The notes beneath the pieces were generated by a model. It was not told where the DNA came from. It saw nothing but the letters and a program-made list of their open reading frames with translations, and did not search any database. From JANWJE01 sp044326545 (GTDB lineage: Bacteria > Chlamydiota > Chlamydiia > Chlamydiales > Parachlamydiaceae), in the NCBI GenBank assembly GCA_044326545.1, contig JBIRBM010000002.1, forward strand, positions 151,900 through 215,899: a stretch of DNA of 64,000 nt, given 5' to 3'. Positions 26,598-35,225 of this stretch are shown piece by piece. Numbering within the stretch: the stretch's first letter is position 1; each line of letters starts with the position of its first letter. A program made the position numbers and the translations under genes.

Positions 26598-27256
26598 GGA
26601 TAATCCTCTTCCTTCTCAAGAAGCAAGTCGACGATTTCTGCTGATGATGTTTGTATTTCCAATACAAACCCTTCGATTCTACTCACAATATAATTATAAG
26701 CCAAAACGGAAGGGATCGCAACGACAAGTCCGGCCGCTGTTGTCACAAGTGCATACTCCATGGCCTCTCCAATCCGTGTTGCGGAAATGTCAACCAATCC
26801 ACTGAGGCGCATTTCGGCAAAAGCTTGAATAAATCCCAAGACAGTTCCCAGTAGTCCGATTAAAGGGGCAACGTGTGCGATAATGGATAAAATCTTGGCA
26901 TTCTTTTCCAAACGGGCAATTTCAATAAGCCCTGTAATTTCCATGGCGGATTCAATTTGCTCTTTCGTTCGGTTGTGCTTTAAAATGCCTGCTTTAATAA
27001 TCGCTGCGATTGTTCCTTTGGCCTCTTCACATAATTGGATTGCTTCAACTAAATTGCCTGCTTTGATGGTTTTGCGAATTGAAATGATAAATTGATTTGT
27101 ATCGATTTCAGATCGATTAAGTTGCATCAGACGTTCTATAAATATAGTGAAACTTACGATAGAACAGCCAACAATAATAAATAAAATTAAATTCCAATGA
27201 GTTCCGTAACTAAAAATATTCCCTAAGAAAACGAATGACTGAAGGTTAGTATCCAT
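26594..27256 (-). CDS. exbB: ExbB/TolQ/MotA-family proton channel
   Basis: A 220-residue protein with three membrane segments: one near 25, and a pair at about 125–190 that holds the family signature HVAPLIGLLGTVLGFIQAF and EAMEYALVTTAAGLVVAIPSVLAYNY. It starts 11 bases inside the 3' end of the TPR gene, so the two are translationally linked. It belongs to the inner-membrane motor complex with ExbD. Confidence 0.92.
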   Translation of the reverse strand: MDTNLQSFVFLGNIFSYGTHWNLILFIIVGCSIVSFTIFIERLMQLNRSEIDTNQFIISIRKTIKAGNLVEAIQLCEEAKGTIAAIIKAGILKHNRTKEQIESAMEITGLIEIARLEKNAKILSIIAHVAPLIGLLGTVLGFIQAFAEMRLSGLVDISATRIGEAMEYALVTTAAGLVVAIPSVLAYNYIVSRIEGFVLEIQTSSAEIVDLLLEKEEDYP

Positions 27257-29996
27257 GTATTTTTTCCAATTTCTCTATTGCGTATTGTGCCCACTCTCCC
27301 CCTTTTTGGGCGACAGCCTCTAACTGCTTAATTGCCAGTTCCGGCCTTCCTTGTAACTGATAGATCTCAGCCCGTAAAAACATCGCTTTAATGCGTAAAG
27401 GGGAAATGACATCTTGATTAATCACTTTAGACAAGATGGTCATCGCTTGATCAAGTTGATTGAGCTCCTTATAGCATATGCTTTGTTGGATCCAAAGATC
27501 AAGTTTTTCACTTGGACTTAATGAGATCGCCCCTTCAGCGGCTTTTTCTCCTTCTAAAAAATGATGCAATGCTTCCTTAAATTCTTTTTGATGCTGTGCC
27601 AGTTTTCCTTTGGCATACCATGCGCGCATCACCCCATATCCGCGAAAAATTTGAGCTTGATGGTAATGTTCTAAAGAGTGATTAAGGGTGATCTCTGCTT
27701 CTTTCCAATCATTTTTTTCCTCGTAGAGGCTAGCCAATCCTAATTCTGCATCGGCCCACATTTTGGGGTAAGGGGAATTGCAGCAGATCATCAGATCTTT
27801 TGCTAAAACGTTAGGAGTTGTAAAATCTTGAATCAGTTGCTTGAAAACCTCTTCCCCGTATTCCAAGTAAATCTTTTTTTTGCCTCCTTTTGATTGCTTT
27901 GCGATAGCTAAATTCAGCTGAGCTCTTTCAAGTTGACATTGATAACGGACCTTGACAAAATATTTTAAATCAACAGGAGAAAAATGCTTTTGTTCAAACA
28001 GTCTTTCAAAAATTGACTCAGCAGCTTGAAAGGCATCAATGGCAGCAGTTAAATCTTTTCTCTTTATGATCTCTCCTTCCTCAGAGAAGAAATCCTTTTT
28101 TTGATATAAACCAATCAAATAAAATGCGCTGATCGACAGTTGATGATTGGGGAATAATTGGGGCATTGCTTGAAGATGTTTAATCGTTTTGCGCTCACCT
28201 AGCAGGTATTCTCGATAAGAATAGAAGTAAAAGTAAGCAAGGGGGGCATATGAACTTTCACGCTCAAAATTAAAAGCTTGCTGAAAATAATCTCTTTTTA
28301 GAGCCTCTTGATTTTGTTGCCCTGCGCAATAGCCGCACCAGAATAAAGCTTCACTATGGGAGGAGGCATAAGCTTTTTCTTCTAAAAGAAGATGGAAGAG
28401 AGAGTCAGCTCTCTTCCAATCTTGCAAATGTAATGAGAGGAAACCCTCTAACTTGATATACCGCTCCTGCCAGTGTGAGTGAGAAGAAGGGGGGATTTGG
28501 AGCAAAGATTGAGCCTGATTTAACCTCTCTTGATCATTTAAAGAAAGCGCGATCCAGACAAAGAGACAACAGATCTCTTCTTGAGATTCCATTGTTTCTA
28601 AGAGAGAGGGAGTTGCCATCAATTCATCCAACATCTTGGCCGCAGCTTTAAGATGTGAATGATCACACGTGTGAATGTGGGCAAGAATGAGGTATTTATA
28701 CGCTTGTGCCAGCTTAGGCGGCCGTTTTTCGATTTGAATGACCTGAATAAATTCTCTAATTGCGACATCAAAGAGCTCAAAGGCCGTGACCATAGAACTT
28801 TTCATCGTTGTCACCGCTTCTTTAAAATCATTTAATCCCTTAGAAAATAAGAGATCAGCAGTAAAATCAAGGGGTTCATTGAGAGAGTCCAAGAGTTGTT
28901 GATAAGATTGATTCCGTTGTTCATATGAAGGAGCAGTCGCTGCACGCCGAAGGAGGACTTCTTTCAATTGATCAGCGGAAAATAAACATTCTGATCGATT
29001 GAGAAGTTGTTCAGCTTTTGCAAAGGCCTCAGGATCGCTTAGCATTCTAGATTTGATCAGATAAAAATCAGTTAAAACGAGGGGAGATGTTTCATTAGGG
29101 GCCCGCTTAATCAATTCGTTGAGAAGGTCTTCAGCTTTTGAAAATAACACACTTAAACGATTGCTCTCTTCGGTTTTCATCGCTTGCTTAAGATAAATCG
29201 AAATCAAGCAATGTAAAAGATTTGTCGTCCATTTCCCGTTCGCACCAAGGGCTTTAGGTAATAATGTTTCAAAGTGAAGAGCCGCTTCATTTTCCATCTC
29301 TAGTCCAAGCGATGTCCACCCAGTCAAATAAATTCTTACGATGTCTAGAGGAGTTCCTTTGCAAATTTGATGAGATAAAGAATGAAGGATTTGTTGACTT
29401 TCCCGATAGCGATGTTCAATAAGAAAAAGTTTGGCAAGTTGTAATTGAGCACATTCATAATCAATCGCATCACCTCCTTGCGAAGAAATAGAAGAAAAAA
29501 GCTGTTGAGCATTTGCAAAATCTCCCATTTGCATATGATGATACCCTCGCTCTAAAGCGACCAAATTTCTCAATTTTTTAGAATGTTGAAAAGAACACTG
29601 CTGCAACAAATCTAACGCCTCCGGAAATTGCTTGAGTTGTCGATGAGCTAAGCTCATCAGGTATAACGCTTGATTGCGAAATAAAGAGGCGTCAAATGAA
29701 GAGAGGAGAGCTAAAGCTTCTTGAGGATGATTGTCTTCTAAATGACAAGCAGCCAACCGGATAGCCCACTGTGCTTTGAAGTTGTTGTCTTTTTCAACAT
29801 CAAATAGATGGAGAAAAAAAGGAAGGGCGTCTCGATAAAGCTTTTCATGAAAGAGTTTTTCTGCAAGCTTTGGATGTTCGTGATTGAGCTCACCCCAAGC
29901 TAACAGGGGAAAAAAGAGCCCTAATCTGGAGAAAAGTAGGTAAATAAGGTGATGCAAGATGTTTAATGCATGTGCTTGTTTAGAACTTGTTTTCAT
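27246..29996 (-). CDS. Large TPR-repeat protein of the exb unit
   Basis: A protein of about 916 residues made almost wholly of tetratricopeptide-type helical repeats, with an N-terminal hydrophobic segment (LIYLLFSRLGLFFPLLAWG) that can be a signal peptide or anchor. Clear repeat units include the region from 60 to 330 and a C-terminal run ending in QGRPELAIKQLEAVAQKGGEWAQYAIEKLEKI. I start it at the ATG at 29996; the frame is open to 30074, but that stretch lies in a hairpin repeat. It overlaps exbB by 11 bases and is first in the exb unit. It probably acts as an envelope scaffold. Confidence 0.8.
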   Translation of the reverse strand: MKTSSKQAHALNILHHLIYLLFSRLGLFFPLLAWGELNHEHPKLAEKLFHEKLYRDALPFFLHLFDVEKDNNFKAQWAIRLAACHLEDNHPQEALALLSSFDASLFRNQALYLMSLAHRQLKQFPEALDLLQQCSFQHSKKLRNLVALERGYHHMQMGDFANAQQLFSSISSQGGDAIDYECAQLQLAKLFLIEHRYRESQQILHSLSHQICKGTPLDIVRIYLTGWTSLGLEMENEAALHFETLLPKALGANGKWTTNLLHCLISIYLKQAMKTEESNRLSVLFSKAEDLLNELIKRAPNETSPLVLTDFYLIKSRMLSDPEAFAKAEQLLNRSECLFSADQLKEVLLRRAATAPSYEQRNQSYQQLLDSLNEPLDFTADLLFSKGLNDFKEAVTTMKSSMVTAFELFDVAIREFIQVIQIEKRPPKLAQAYKYLILAHIHTCDHSHLKAAAKMLDELMATPSLLETMESQEEICCLFVWIALSLNDQERLNQAQSLLQIPPSSHSHWQERYIKLEGFLSLHLQDWKRADSLFHLLLEEKAYASSHSEALFWCGYCAGQQNQEALKRDYFQQAFNFERESSYAPLAYFYFYSYREYLLGERKTIKHLQAMPQLFPNHQLSISAFYLIGLYQKKDFFSEEGEIIKRKDLTAAIDAFQAAESIFERLFEQKHFSPVDLKYFVKVRYQCQLERAQLNLAIAKQSKGGKKKIYLEYGEEVFKQLIQDFTTPNVLAKDLMICCNSPYPKMWADAELGLASLYEEKNDWKEAEITLNHSLEHYHQAQIFRGYGVMRAWYAKGKLAQHQKEFKEALHHFLEGEKAAEGAISLSPSEKLDLWIQQSICYKELNQLDQAMTILSKVINQDVISPLRIKAMFLRAEIYQLQGRPELAIKQLEAVAQKGGEWAQYAIEKLEKIHGY

Positions 29997-30081
29997 GTTT
30001 TTTTGGCCTTTAGGCTTTCTTGAAAGTTCTCTAGAAGCTTTCATGCAAGCCCAAAGGCCAAAAAACATGAACACAGATTCT
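29982..30081. repeat. 100-bp hairpin element at the TPR gene start
   Basis: Arms 29982–30016 and 30047–30081 are inverted repeats (AGAACTTGTTTTCATGTTTT… against …AAAACATGAACACAGATTCT) with about 90% match, and the 30-base interior adds TGAAAG/CTTTCA pairs. The proposed start codon of the TPR gene and its first four codons lie inside the left arm. A one-arm relative is at 2640–2670. Confidence 0.75.
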
Positions 30082-30242
30082 GAGAGCCTGTTTTCCAGAC
30101 ATCGCTACTTTAAACTAAGGTCGCTATATTCTAAGGAATATGACTGTTATTGATAAAGAATTTCTTGCGCTTAAAGAGGCTGTCTAAAAATTAAACAACT
30201 TGTTAAAATGGAGAATTTTTCTGACATCATGAGAGGTTAATC

Positions 30243-32198
30243 ATGTTTTGCTCTCCATTTTTTTTCTCCTGGCTTAGCTGTTTAATTGCCCTATTTTTTT
30301 CTTTTCTTCATGCAGAAGATCAGAAAGTTTCCTTGCCCCCCCTCATCCCTCGGCAACTCTTATTTGGTCATCCGGTCAAAGCCTCTGCCAAGCTATCCTA
30401 TGATGGAACCAAGCTTGCCTACTTGGCTCCTGATTCCAAAAATATTCTCAATGTCTGGGTGCGGGATCTTGAAAAAAAAGAGGATGACAAACAGGTGACA
30501 CATGATACAAAGCGAGGGATTCGGCAATTTTTATGGTCATTTGATCACCGTTCTATTTTATACATTCAAGATAAAGATGGAGATGAAAATTGGCACCTTT
30601 ACCAAGCGAATCTTTTGACAAACACAACAAAAGATTTGACTCCATTTGATGGAGTCAAGGTCGAGATCCTTGATGCCGATGCACATTTTCCTGATGAAAT
30701 GTTGATTCAAATGAATAAACGCGATCCAACCCTTTTTGATGTCTACCGCCTGAATCTCAAGACGGGGCAGCTGGAGATAGAGACTGAAAATCCGGGAAAC
30801 GTGATTGGCTGGATTGCTGACCATCATCTCCAAGTCCGGGCCTCTCAATCATTGGCTGAAGATGGATCCACAGTGATTCAGGTCCGCGATAAATTGACCA
30901 CTCCTTGGCGTAATTGGATGACGATTCCTCCAACTGAAATCGTGGAAATTCAAGGTTTCACCTCCGATAATCAATCTCTTTACGTGATGACAAGCGTGGG
31001 TGCGAATACGAGCCGCTTACTCAAAGTGAATCTCGACAGCGGACAACAGACAATGATAGCGCAAGACCCCAATTATGATCTTTCCACTCTTATTGTCCAT
31101 CCAACAACGTATGCTCTTGAAGCAGTAGGCGTTGATCGAGAAAAGTATGAATGGATATTACTTGATGCCGGCTTAGCGGGAGATTTTCAATTTTTAAAAG
31201 AGCATCTTCAAGGCTCTTTTACTCTTGCAAGCCGAGATTTGGCTAATCAAAATTGGATTGTTGTCTCACAATCCGATCGGCGACCCAGTCACTTTTATCT
31301 CTATCGACGATCTGTTAAATCACTGGAATTTTTATTTAGCACTCAACCTGATTTAGAGCGATACACGCTCAGTCCCATGGAGCCTATCACGTTTCAATCA
31401 CGAGATGGCATGATTCTACATGGTTATTTGACGCTTCCTCAAGGCGGGGAGCGCAATCTTCCGGCCGTTTTGCTTGTACACGGCGGTCCTTGGGCTCGTG
31501 ATTCTTGGGGATTGCAGCCAATGGTTCAGTGGTTGGCCAATCGCGGTTATGCTGTTTTACAGATTAATTTTCGCGGCTCAACAGGGTATGGTAAGGCTTA
31601 TTTAAATGCAGGGAATCGCGAATGGGCCGGTAAAATGCATGACGATCTTCTTGACGGCAAAGAATGGATGGTGGCAAAAGGGATTGCCGATCCCAAAAAA
31701 ATCGCCATTGTGGGAGGCAGTTATGGGGGGTACGCAACCCTTGTCGGCCTCACATTTACCCCTGATGCTTTCTGTTGTGGAATCGACATTGTCGGCCCGT
31801 CGAATCTTGTGACTTTATTGCAGACTCTTCCTCCCTACTGGAAGCCCATGAAGGTGATCATGGATATTCGGCTAGGTAAGGTGGAGAGTGAGGAAGCGTT
31901 TTTGAAGTCTCGCTCACCGTTTTTTAAAGTGGATCAAATTAAAAAACCTCTTTTAATAGCGCAAGGGGCGAATGATCCTCGCGTTAAACAATCGGAAAGC
32001 GATCAAATTGTTAAGGCGATGCGCGACAAGCAGATTCCTGTTGAATATTTATTATTCCCTGATGAGGGGCATGGATTTGCCCGGCCGGAGAATCGGTTGA
32101 AGTTTTATGCAGTGGCTGAATTGTTTTTGTCTAAATATTTAGGGGGGCGTTCAGAGCCTGCGTCATCTGAAGAAAATTGGGAATCACTCAAGCATTAG
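30243..32198 (+). CDS. S9 prolyl-oligopeptidase family serine peptidase
   Basis: A 651-residue exported peptidase. Residues 1–24 are a signal peptide (FFFSWLSCLIALFFSFLHA). A beta-propeller region follows (about 40–380), then the alpha/beta-hydrolase domain with the triad Ser493 (GGSYGGY), Asp578 (GANDPRV) and His610 (DEGHGF). The layout fits S9C acylaminoacyl/dipeptidyl peptidases acting on oligopeptides in the periplasm. GAGAGG lies six bases before the ATG. cysJ follows after seven bases, so they are cotranscribed. Confidence 0.88.
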   Translation: MFCSPFFFSWLSCLIALFFSFLHAEDQKVSLPPLIPRQLLFGHPVKASAKLSYDGTKLAYLAPDSKNILNVWVRDLEKKEDDKQVTHDTKRGIRQFLWSFDHRSILYIQDKDGDENWHLYQANLLTNTTKDLTPFDGVKVEILDADAHFPDEMLIQMNKRDPTLFDVYRLNLKTGQLEIETENPGNVIGWIADHHLQVRASQSLAEDGSTVIQVRDKLTTPWRNWMTIPPTEIVEIQGFTSDNQSLYVMTSVGANTSRLLKVNLDSGQQTMIAQDPNYDLSTLIVHPTTYALEAVGVDREKYEWILLDAGLAGDFQFLKEHLQGSFTLASRDLANQNWIVVSQSDRRPSHFYLYRRSVKSLEFLFSTQPDLERYTLSPMEPITFQSRDGMILHGYLTLPQGGERNLPAVLLVHGGPWARDSWGLQPMVQWLANRGYAVLQINFRGSTGYGKAYLNAGNREWAGKMHDDLLDGKEWMVAKGIADPKKIAIVGGSYGGYATLVGLTFTPDAFCCGIDIVGPSNLVTLLQTLPPYWKPMKVIMDIRLGKVESEEAFLKSRSPFFKVDQIKKPLLIAQGANDPRVKQSESDQIVKAMRDKQIPVEYLLFPDEGHGFARPENRLKFYAVAELFLSKYLGGRSEPASSEENWESLKH

Positions 32199-32205
32199 AA
32201 CGATC

Positions 32206-33357
32206 ATGAATCCGATTTATAATAAGCAACATCCATTTTTAGCTTCTGTCAAGGAGCGTTATCCCTTATCTAAACCCGGATCTCAGAAGAATACCCAGCA
32301 CCTAGTTCTTGATCTTCGGGGATCGGGGCTCTGCTATGAAGTGGGAGATAGTGTTGGGATTTTTCCTCAGCATGATCAAGAGCTGGTTGAGAAGACACTG
32401 CGTGCACTAAATGCGACTGGACGGGAAACGGTTCAAGATAAAAAAACAGGAGAGTCGTCTCTTTTAGTCGACTATTTAACCTCTAAAGGAAATATCACGG
32501 CGATTAGCCCGAAACTCTTTGCTGAGATTGCGGCTCGCCAGCCCGATCGTGATAAAAAGCACGCATTAGAGGAGTTAAGAGGGGAAAATAACCGAGAGGC
32601 TTGCAAGCTTTATTTGCAAAAGCATGAAGTGTGGGATTTTTTGGCAGCAAATGAAGAGGTGGCGTTGACTCCTCAAGAGTGTGTTGATCTTTTGATGCCC
32701 CTCCTTCCCCGTTTTTATTCCATTTCTTCTTCTCAGAGATGTGTTGGAGAAGAGGTTCACTTAACTGTGGCTCCTGTTGAATATGAATCGAATGGCCATA
32801 AGCGACGAGGTGTTTGCACCCATTATATTTGCAACCTTGTTGAGAGGGATGATCCAGTGATTCCTCTCTTTGTTCAGCCCTCGCATGGATTTAAGCTGCC
32901 GCAAGATCCTGACGTTCCTCTTATCATGATTGGACCTGGAACCGGAGTTGCTCCATTTCGAGCCTTTCTACAAGAGCGCGTGTTCCATCACCAATCAAAA
33001 GGCAAGCATTGGCTGTTTTTCGGCGAGTGCAATCATGCGCATGATTTTTTTTATGAAGAAGAATGGCGAGAGTTTAGCCAAAAAGGGGACTTGCGGTTGG
33101 ATCTGGCTTTTTCAAGGGATCAGGCGGATAAAGTCTATGTGCAACATAAAATTTTCGAAAAAGGCGAAGAGTTTGTCAGGTGGCTTGAAGAAGGGGCTTA
33201 TCTTTATGTCTGCGGAGATGCTCAAAAAATGGCCAAAGACGTTGAGGCAGCGCTTCAGATTGTTCTACAAGAGTATGGGAGAAAAGATGTTCAGGCTGCC
33301 AGGGAGTATCTTAAGCTTTTACGGCAGCAAAAGCGGTACCTACGAGATGTTTATTAG
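32206..33357 (+). CDS. cysJ: CysJ-like NADPH flavoprotein reductase, no flavodoxin domain
   Basis: A 383-residue FAD/NADPH reductase of the CysJ/cytochrome P450 reductase type. It has the FAD-binding FYSISSS and GVCTHYI motifs, the NADPH site GPGTGVAPFRAFLQER, YVCGDAQKMAKDVE, and the typical C-terminus KRYLRDVY. The FMN-binding flavodoxin domain is absent, so electrons must go to a separate carrier. No sulfite reductase haemoprotein gene is nearby, and the true acceptor is unknown. Its TAG stop codon lies exactly at the left edge of a 163-bp hairpin element (33355–33357). Confidence 0.85.
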   Translation: MNPIYNKQHPFLASVKERYPLSKPGSQKNTQHLVLDLRGSGLCYEVGDSVGIFPQHDQELVEKTLRALNATGRETVQDKKTGESSLLVDYLTSKGNITAISPKLFAEIAARQPDRDKKHALEELRGENNREACKLYLQKHEVWDFLAANEEVALTPQECVDLLMPLLPRFYSISSSQRCVGEEVHLTVAPVEYESNGHKRRGVCTHYICNLVERDDPVIPLFVQPSHGFKLPQDPDVPLIMIGPGTGVAPFRAFLQERVFHHQSKGKHWLFFGECNHAHDFFYEEEWREFSQKGDLRLDLAFSRDQADKVYVQHKIFEKGEEFVRWLEEGAYLYVCGDAQKMAKDVEAALQIVLQEYGRKDVQAAREYLKLLRQQKRYLRDVY

Positions 33358-33517
33358 ACTTCTTCTGAAACTTCATTGACTTGCTAAAACCGCCATTTTT
33401 GGCATCTTTTTTGTAAAATTTTTCGACCGTATGCACGCATACGCTCTCAAAATTTTCAAAACAATCTGCTCAAAAAGGGCAATTTTTTCAAGCAAAGCAA
33501 GTTTCAGAAGAAGTCTA
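33355..33517 (+). repeat. 163-bp hairpin element, copy 2
   Basis: Same orientation and length as copy 1. The terminal repeats read AGACTTCTTCTGAAACTT and AAGTTTCAGAAGAAGTCT. Both ends differ from copy 1 at the paired position (G–C to T–A), so the 18-bp stem remains perfect. TA dinucleotides flank it; the left TA is part of the cysJ stop codon. Confidence 0.85.
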
Positions 33518-33521
33518 TTGA

Positions 33522-33544
33522 CTCACCTTAGGTTCTAAGGTGAG
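33522..33544. repeat. Small perfect hairpin CTCACCTTAG–GTT–CTAAGGTGAG
   Basis: Ten-base perfect arms with a three-base loop sit between the convergent cysJ and ispF genes. No T-run follows on either strand, so it is not a standard terminator. CTCACCTTA is also the start of the tag family at 52.83 and 63.77 kb. Confidence 0.6.
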
Positions 33545-33554
33545 TGATAAATCG

Positions 33555-34034
33555 TTATTCTTCTGTCGTTATGATGGCAAACACCTGAACACCGTCTCCA
33601 CATCCAAAATCGGTTAACCCTTCGCCGGAGGTTGCCGTTATTCCAACTTTAGAGATCTCCACATTCATGATGCGGGCAATATTTTGACGCATCTGGAAAA
33701 TGCGATCTTTAATTTTGGGCTTTTTAGCTTCGATTGTGATGGCAACATGCCTAATTTTTTGTTTGTCAAGTGTTTTAATAGCTTCCACTAAATAGACTTC
33801 GCTATCGGTAATGCCATCTTTTAGACAAAGATCATCTGCAATATTGCCTAAGACTAAAATTCCTGTAAGGGAACTAATGGCGTTGCATAGGGCATGGAGG
33901 ACAACGTCACCATCAGAATTGGCATTAAAACCGGGGGCGTCTTCAAAAATTAATCCTCCAATCACACAAGGTTTTGAGGAGTCAGGGGGAAGAAAACGGT
34001 GACTGTCCTGCCCAATTCCTGTCCGCACAATCAT
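33555..34034 (-). CDS. ispF: 2-C-methyl-D-erythritol 2,4-cyclodiphosphate synthase
   Basis: The fifth step of the MEP isoprenoid pathway. The 159-residue protein starts MIVRTGIGQDSHRF with the zinc-binding Asp-x-His, then GGLIFE, the HSDGDVVLHAL-type segment (here NSDGDVVLHALCNAI) and the C-terminal GEGLTDFGCGDGVQVFAII. I chose the ATG at 34034, with GGAGA five bases upstream; the frame is open to 34073. It is convergent with cysJ. Confidence 0.94.
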   Translation of the reverse strand: MIVRTGIGQDSHRFLPPDSSKPCVIGGLIFEDAPGFNANSDGDVVLHALCNAISSLTGILVLGNIADDLCLKDGITDSEVYLVEAIKTLDKQKIRHVAITIEAKKPKIKDRIFQMRQNIARIMNVEISKVGITATSGEGLTDFGCGDGVQVFAIITTEE

Positions 34035-34219
34035 ATTCAATCTCCATTGGTAATAGATGTGTTGCATCATCAATCGATTTGCCCACCAAAATTGATCCTT
34101 TTTTTACTTGATAGGATGGCGATATCAATGGGAAATTGAGTCGCAAATGATGGAAAAAATTTAATGAAAATTTTGCACCAGGCATCTTTAAATCTAAAGA
34201 AAAAAATGCAAAAGAGATA

Positions 34220-34762
34220 TTAGGGAGTCAATTTAGAATAGATCATATCTTTACGAGCGGTGATGCGCAATGGGGGGCCGAAGCTGCCATCTGCATGTTC
34301 GTATTCACTAAACGATCCATTTTTAACTCCTCCAAACTGTTGGATAAATGTATTTTCACTATATCCTCGAAACTCCCTTTCCATTACCCCCTCTTCAATG
34401 TAGAAACGAGGTGTATAAGGGAAGAATGTGAATTCTTTTACCCAATTACAAAGTTTTGTCAACCAATTTGCCTGACTGATTTTACTGTCTGTGAGTTGAT
34501 AGAAGTTTTTCAGCTTATCGCTAATTTCTATTCCTGCCACTCGTTCTTGAGTGGTGAGATCATCTAAATCAGAACGTTGCCGACTAGCGCTCAACATTTT
34601 TGTGACTAATTCATCTAATGAAAGCGATTCTTCATATCCAGCGACTGTGATCACTCGGTTTCCCCAAAAAGAAACGCTCCCTTGAGAATTTTTGAGGAGG
34701 GTATGTATTGCAGGTAAAGCATAAGCGATCGAGAGAGAATCTATATAAGCACCAATTTTCAT
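34220..34762 (-). CDS. Hypothetical protein
   Basis: I do not recognise this 180-residue protein. GGAG eight bases before the ATG supports it as a real gene. It is globular-looking with no signal peptide or membrane segment, and has a central helical stretch (about 55–110) followed by an aromatic-rich part (FTFFPYTPRFYIEEG). A stand-alone unit between ispF and the divergent murA. A chlamydia-specific role is possible but unproven. Confidence 0.6.
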   Translation of the reverse strand: MKIGAYIDSLSIAYALPAIHTLLKNSQGSVSFWGNRVITVAGYEESLSLDELVTKMLSASRQRSDLDDLTTQERVAGIEISDKLKNFYQLTDSKISQANWLTKLCNWVKEFTFFPYTPRFYIEEGVMEREFRGYSENTFIQQFGGVKNGSFSEYEHADGSFGPPLRITARKDMIYSKLTP

Positions 34763-35225
34763 CTGTATGACTCCGGTTATCCTCTCGACTTTTTACAATT
34801 TTTGGAACAAAATTTGCATTGATTGGCCTCTCTTGAACGGTGATTGGCCTTATTGCATAAAAATGTCTTAGGGCGTCTCATCAATTGATGAGACGCCCTA
34901 TTAGCATTTATGTAAAAAAGCTACCGAAAATTAAAAAAAATCGAGAGCATTATGAATTTATAATAAACAATTTTACTCTTATTTTTATTAATGATCAATG
35001 ATGATTCACTTCGTCATTTAGAAAATTTCTTAAAATGTGGAGCCGCCCTATTATTCATAGGTTGCTTCAAGTGTTCAAAAAAGTTTATTCTTTTTGATCG
35101 ATGATATGACAAGCAATATCACTTAAGTTTCACTTTTTCAATCAATTTGATTGCGTATAACGCAATAGTTGTGTAATTTTCTCTTCTAATTTCGTTAAAA
35201 ATGTTGAATGATAGGATGATTGGGC
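34763..35225. other. AT-rich divergent spacer with a 32-bp perfect palindrome
   Basis: No gene was found. The palindrome at 34869–34900 is listed separately; the rest is AT-rich and must contain the murA promoter, but I could not place one with confidence. Confidence 0.6.
34869..34900. repeat. 32-bp perfect palindrome
   Basis: TAGGGCGTCTCATCAA is followed without a loop by its exact reverse complement. It is flanked by weaker inverted segments TTGCATAAAAATG and CATTTATGTAA, so the full structure is about 70 bp and may be a tiny transposon-like relic. There is no T-run, so it does not look like a terminator. It could also bind a dimeric regulator. Confidence 0.8.

Noticed and set aside
34869..34900. 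Palindrome as an intrinsic terminator
   Set aside because: No T-run on either strand and it lies between divergent genes, where no transcript needs to end.
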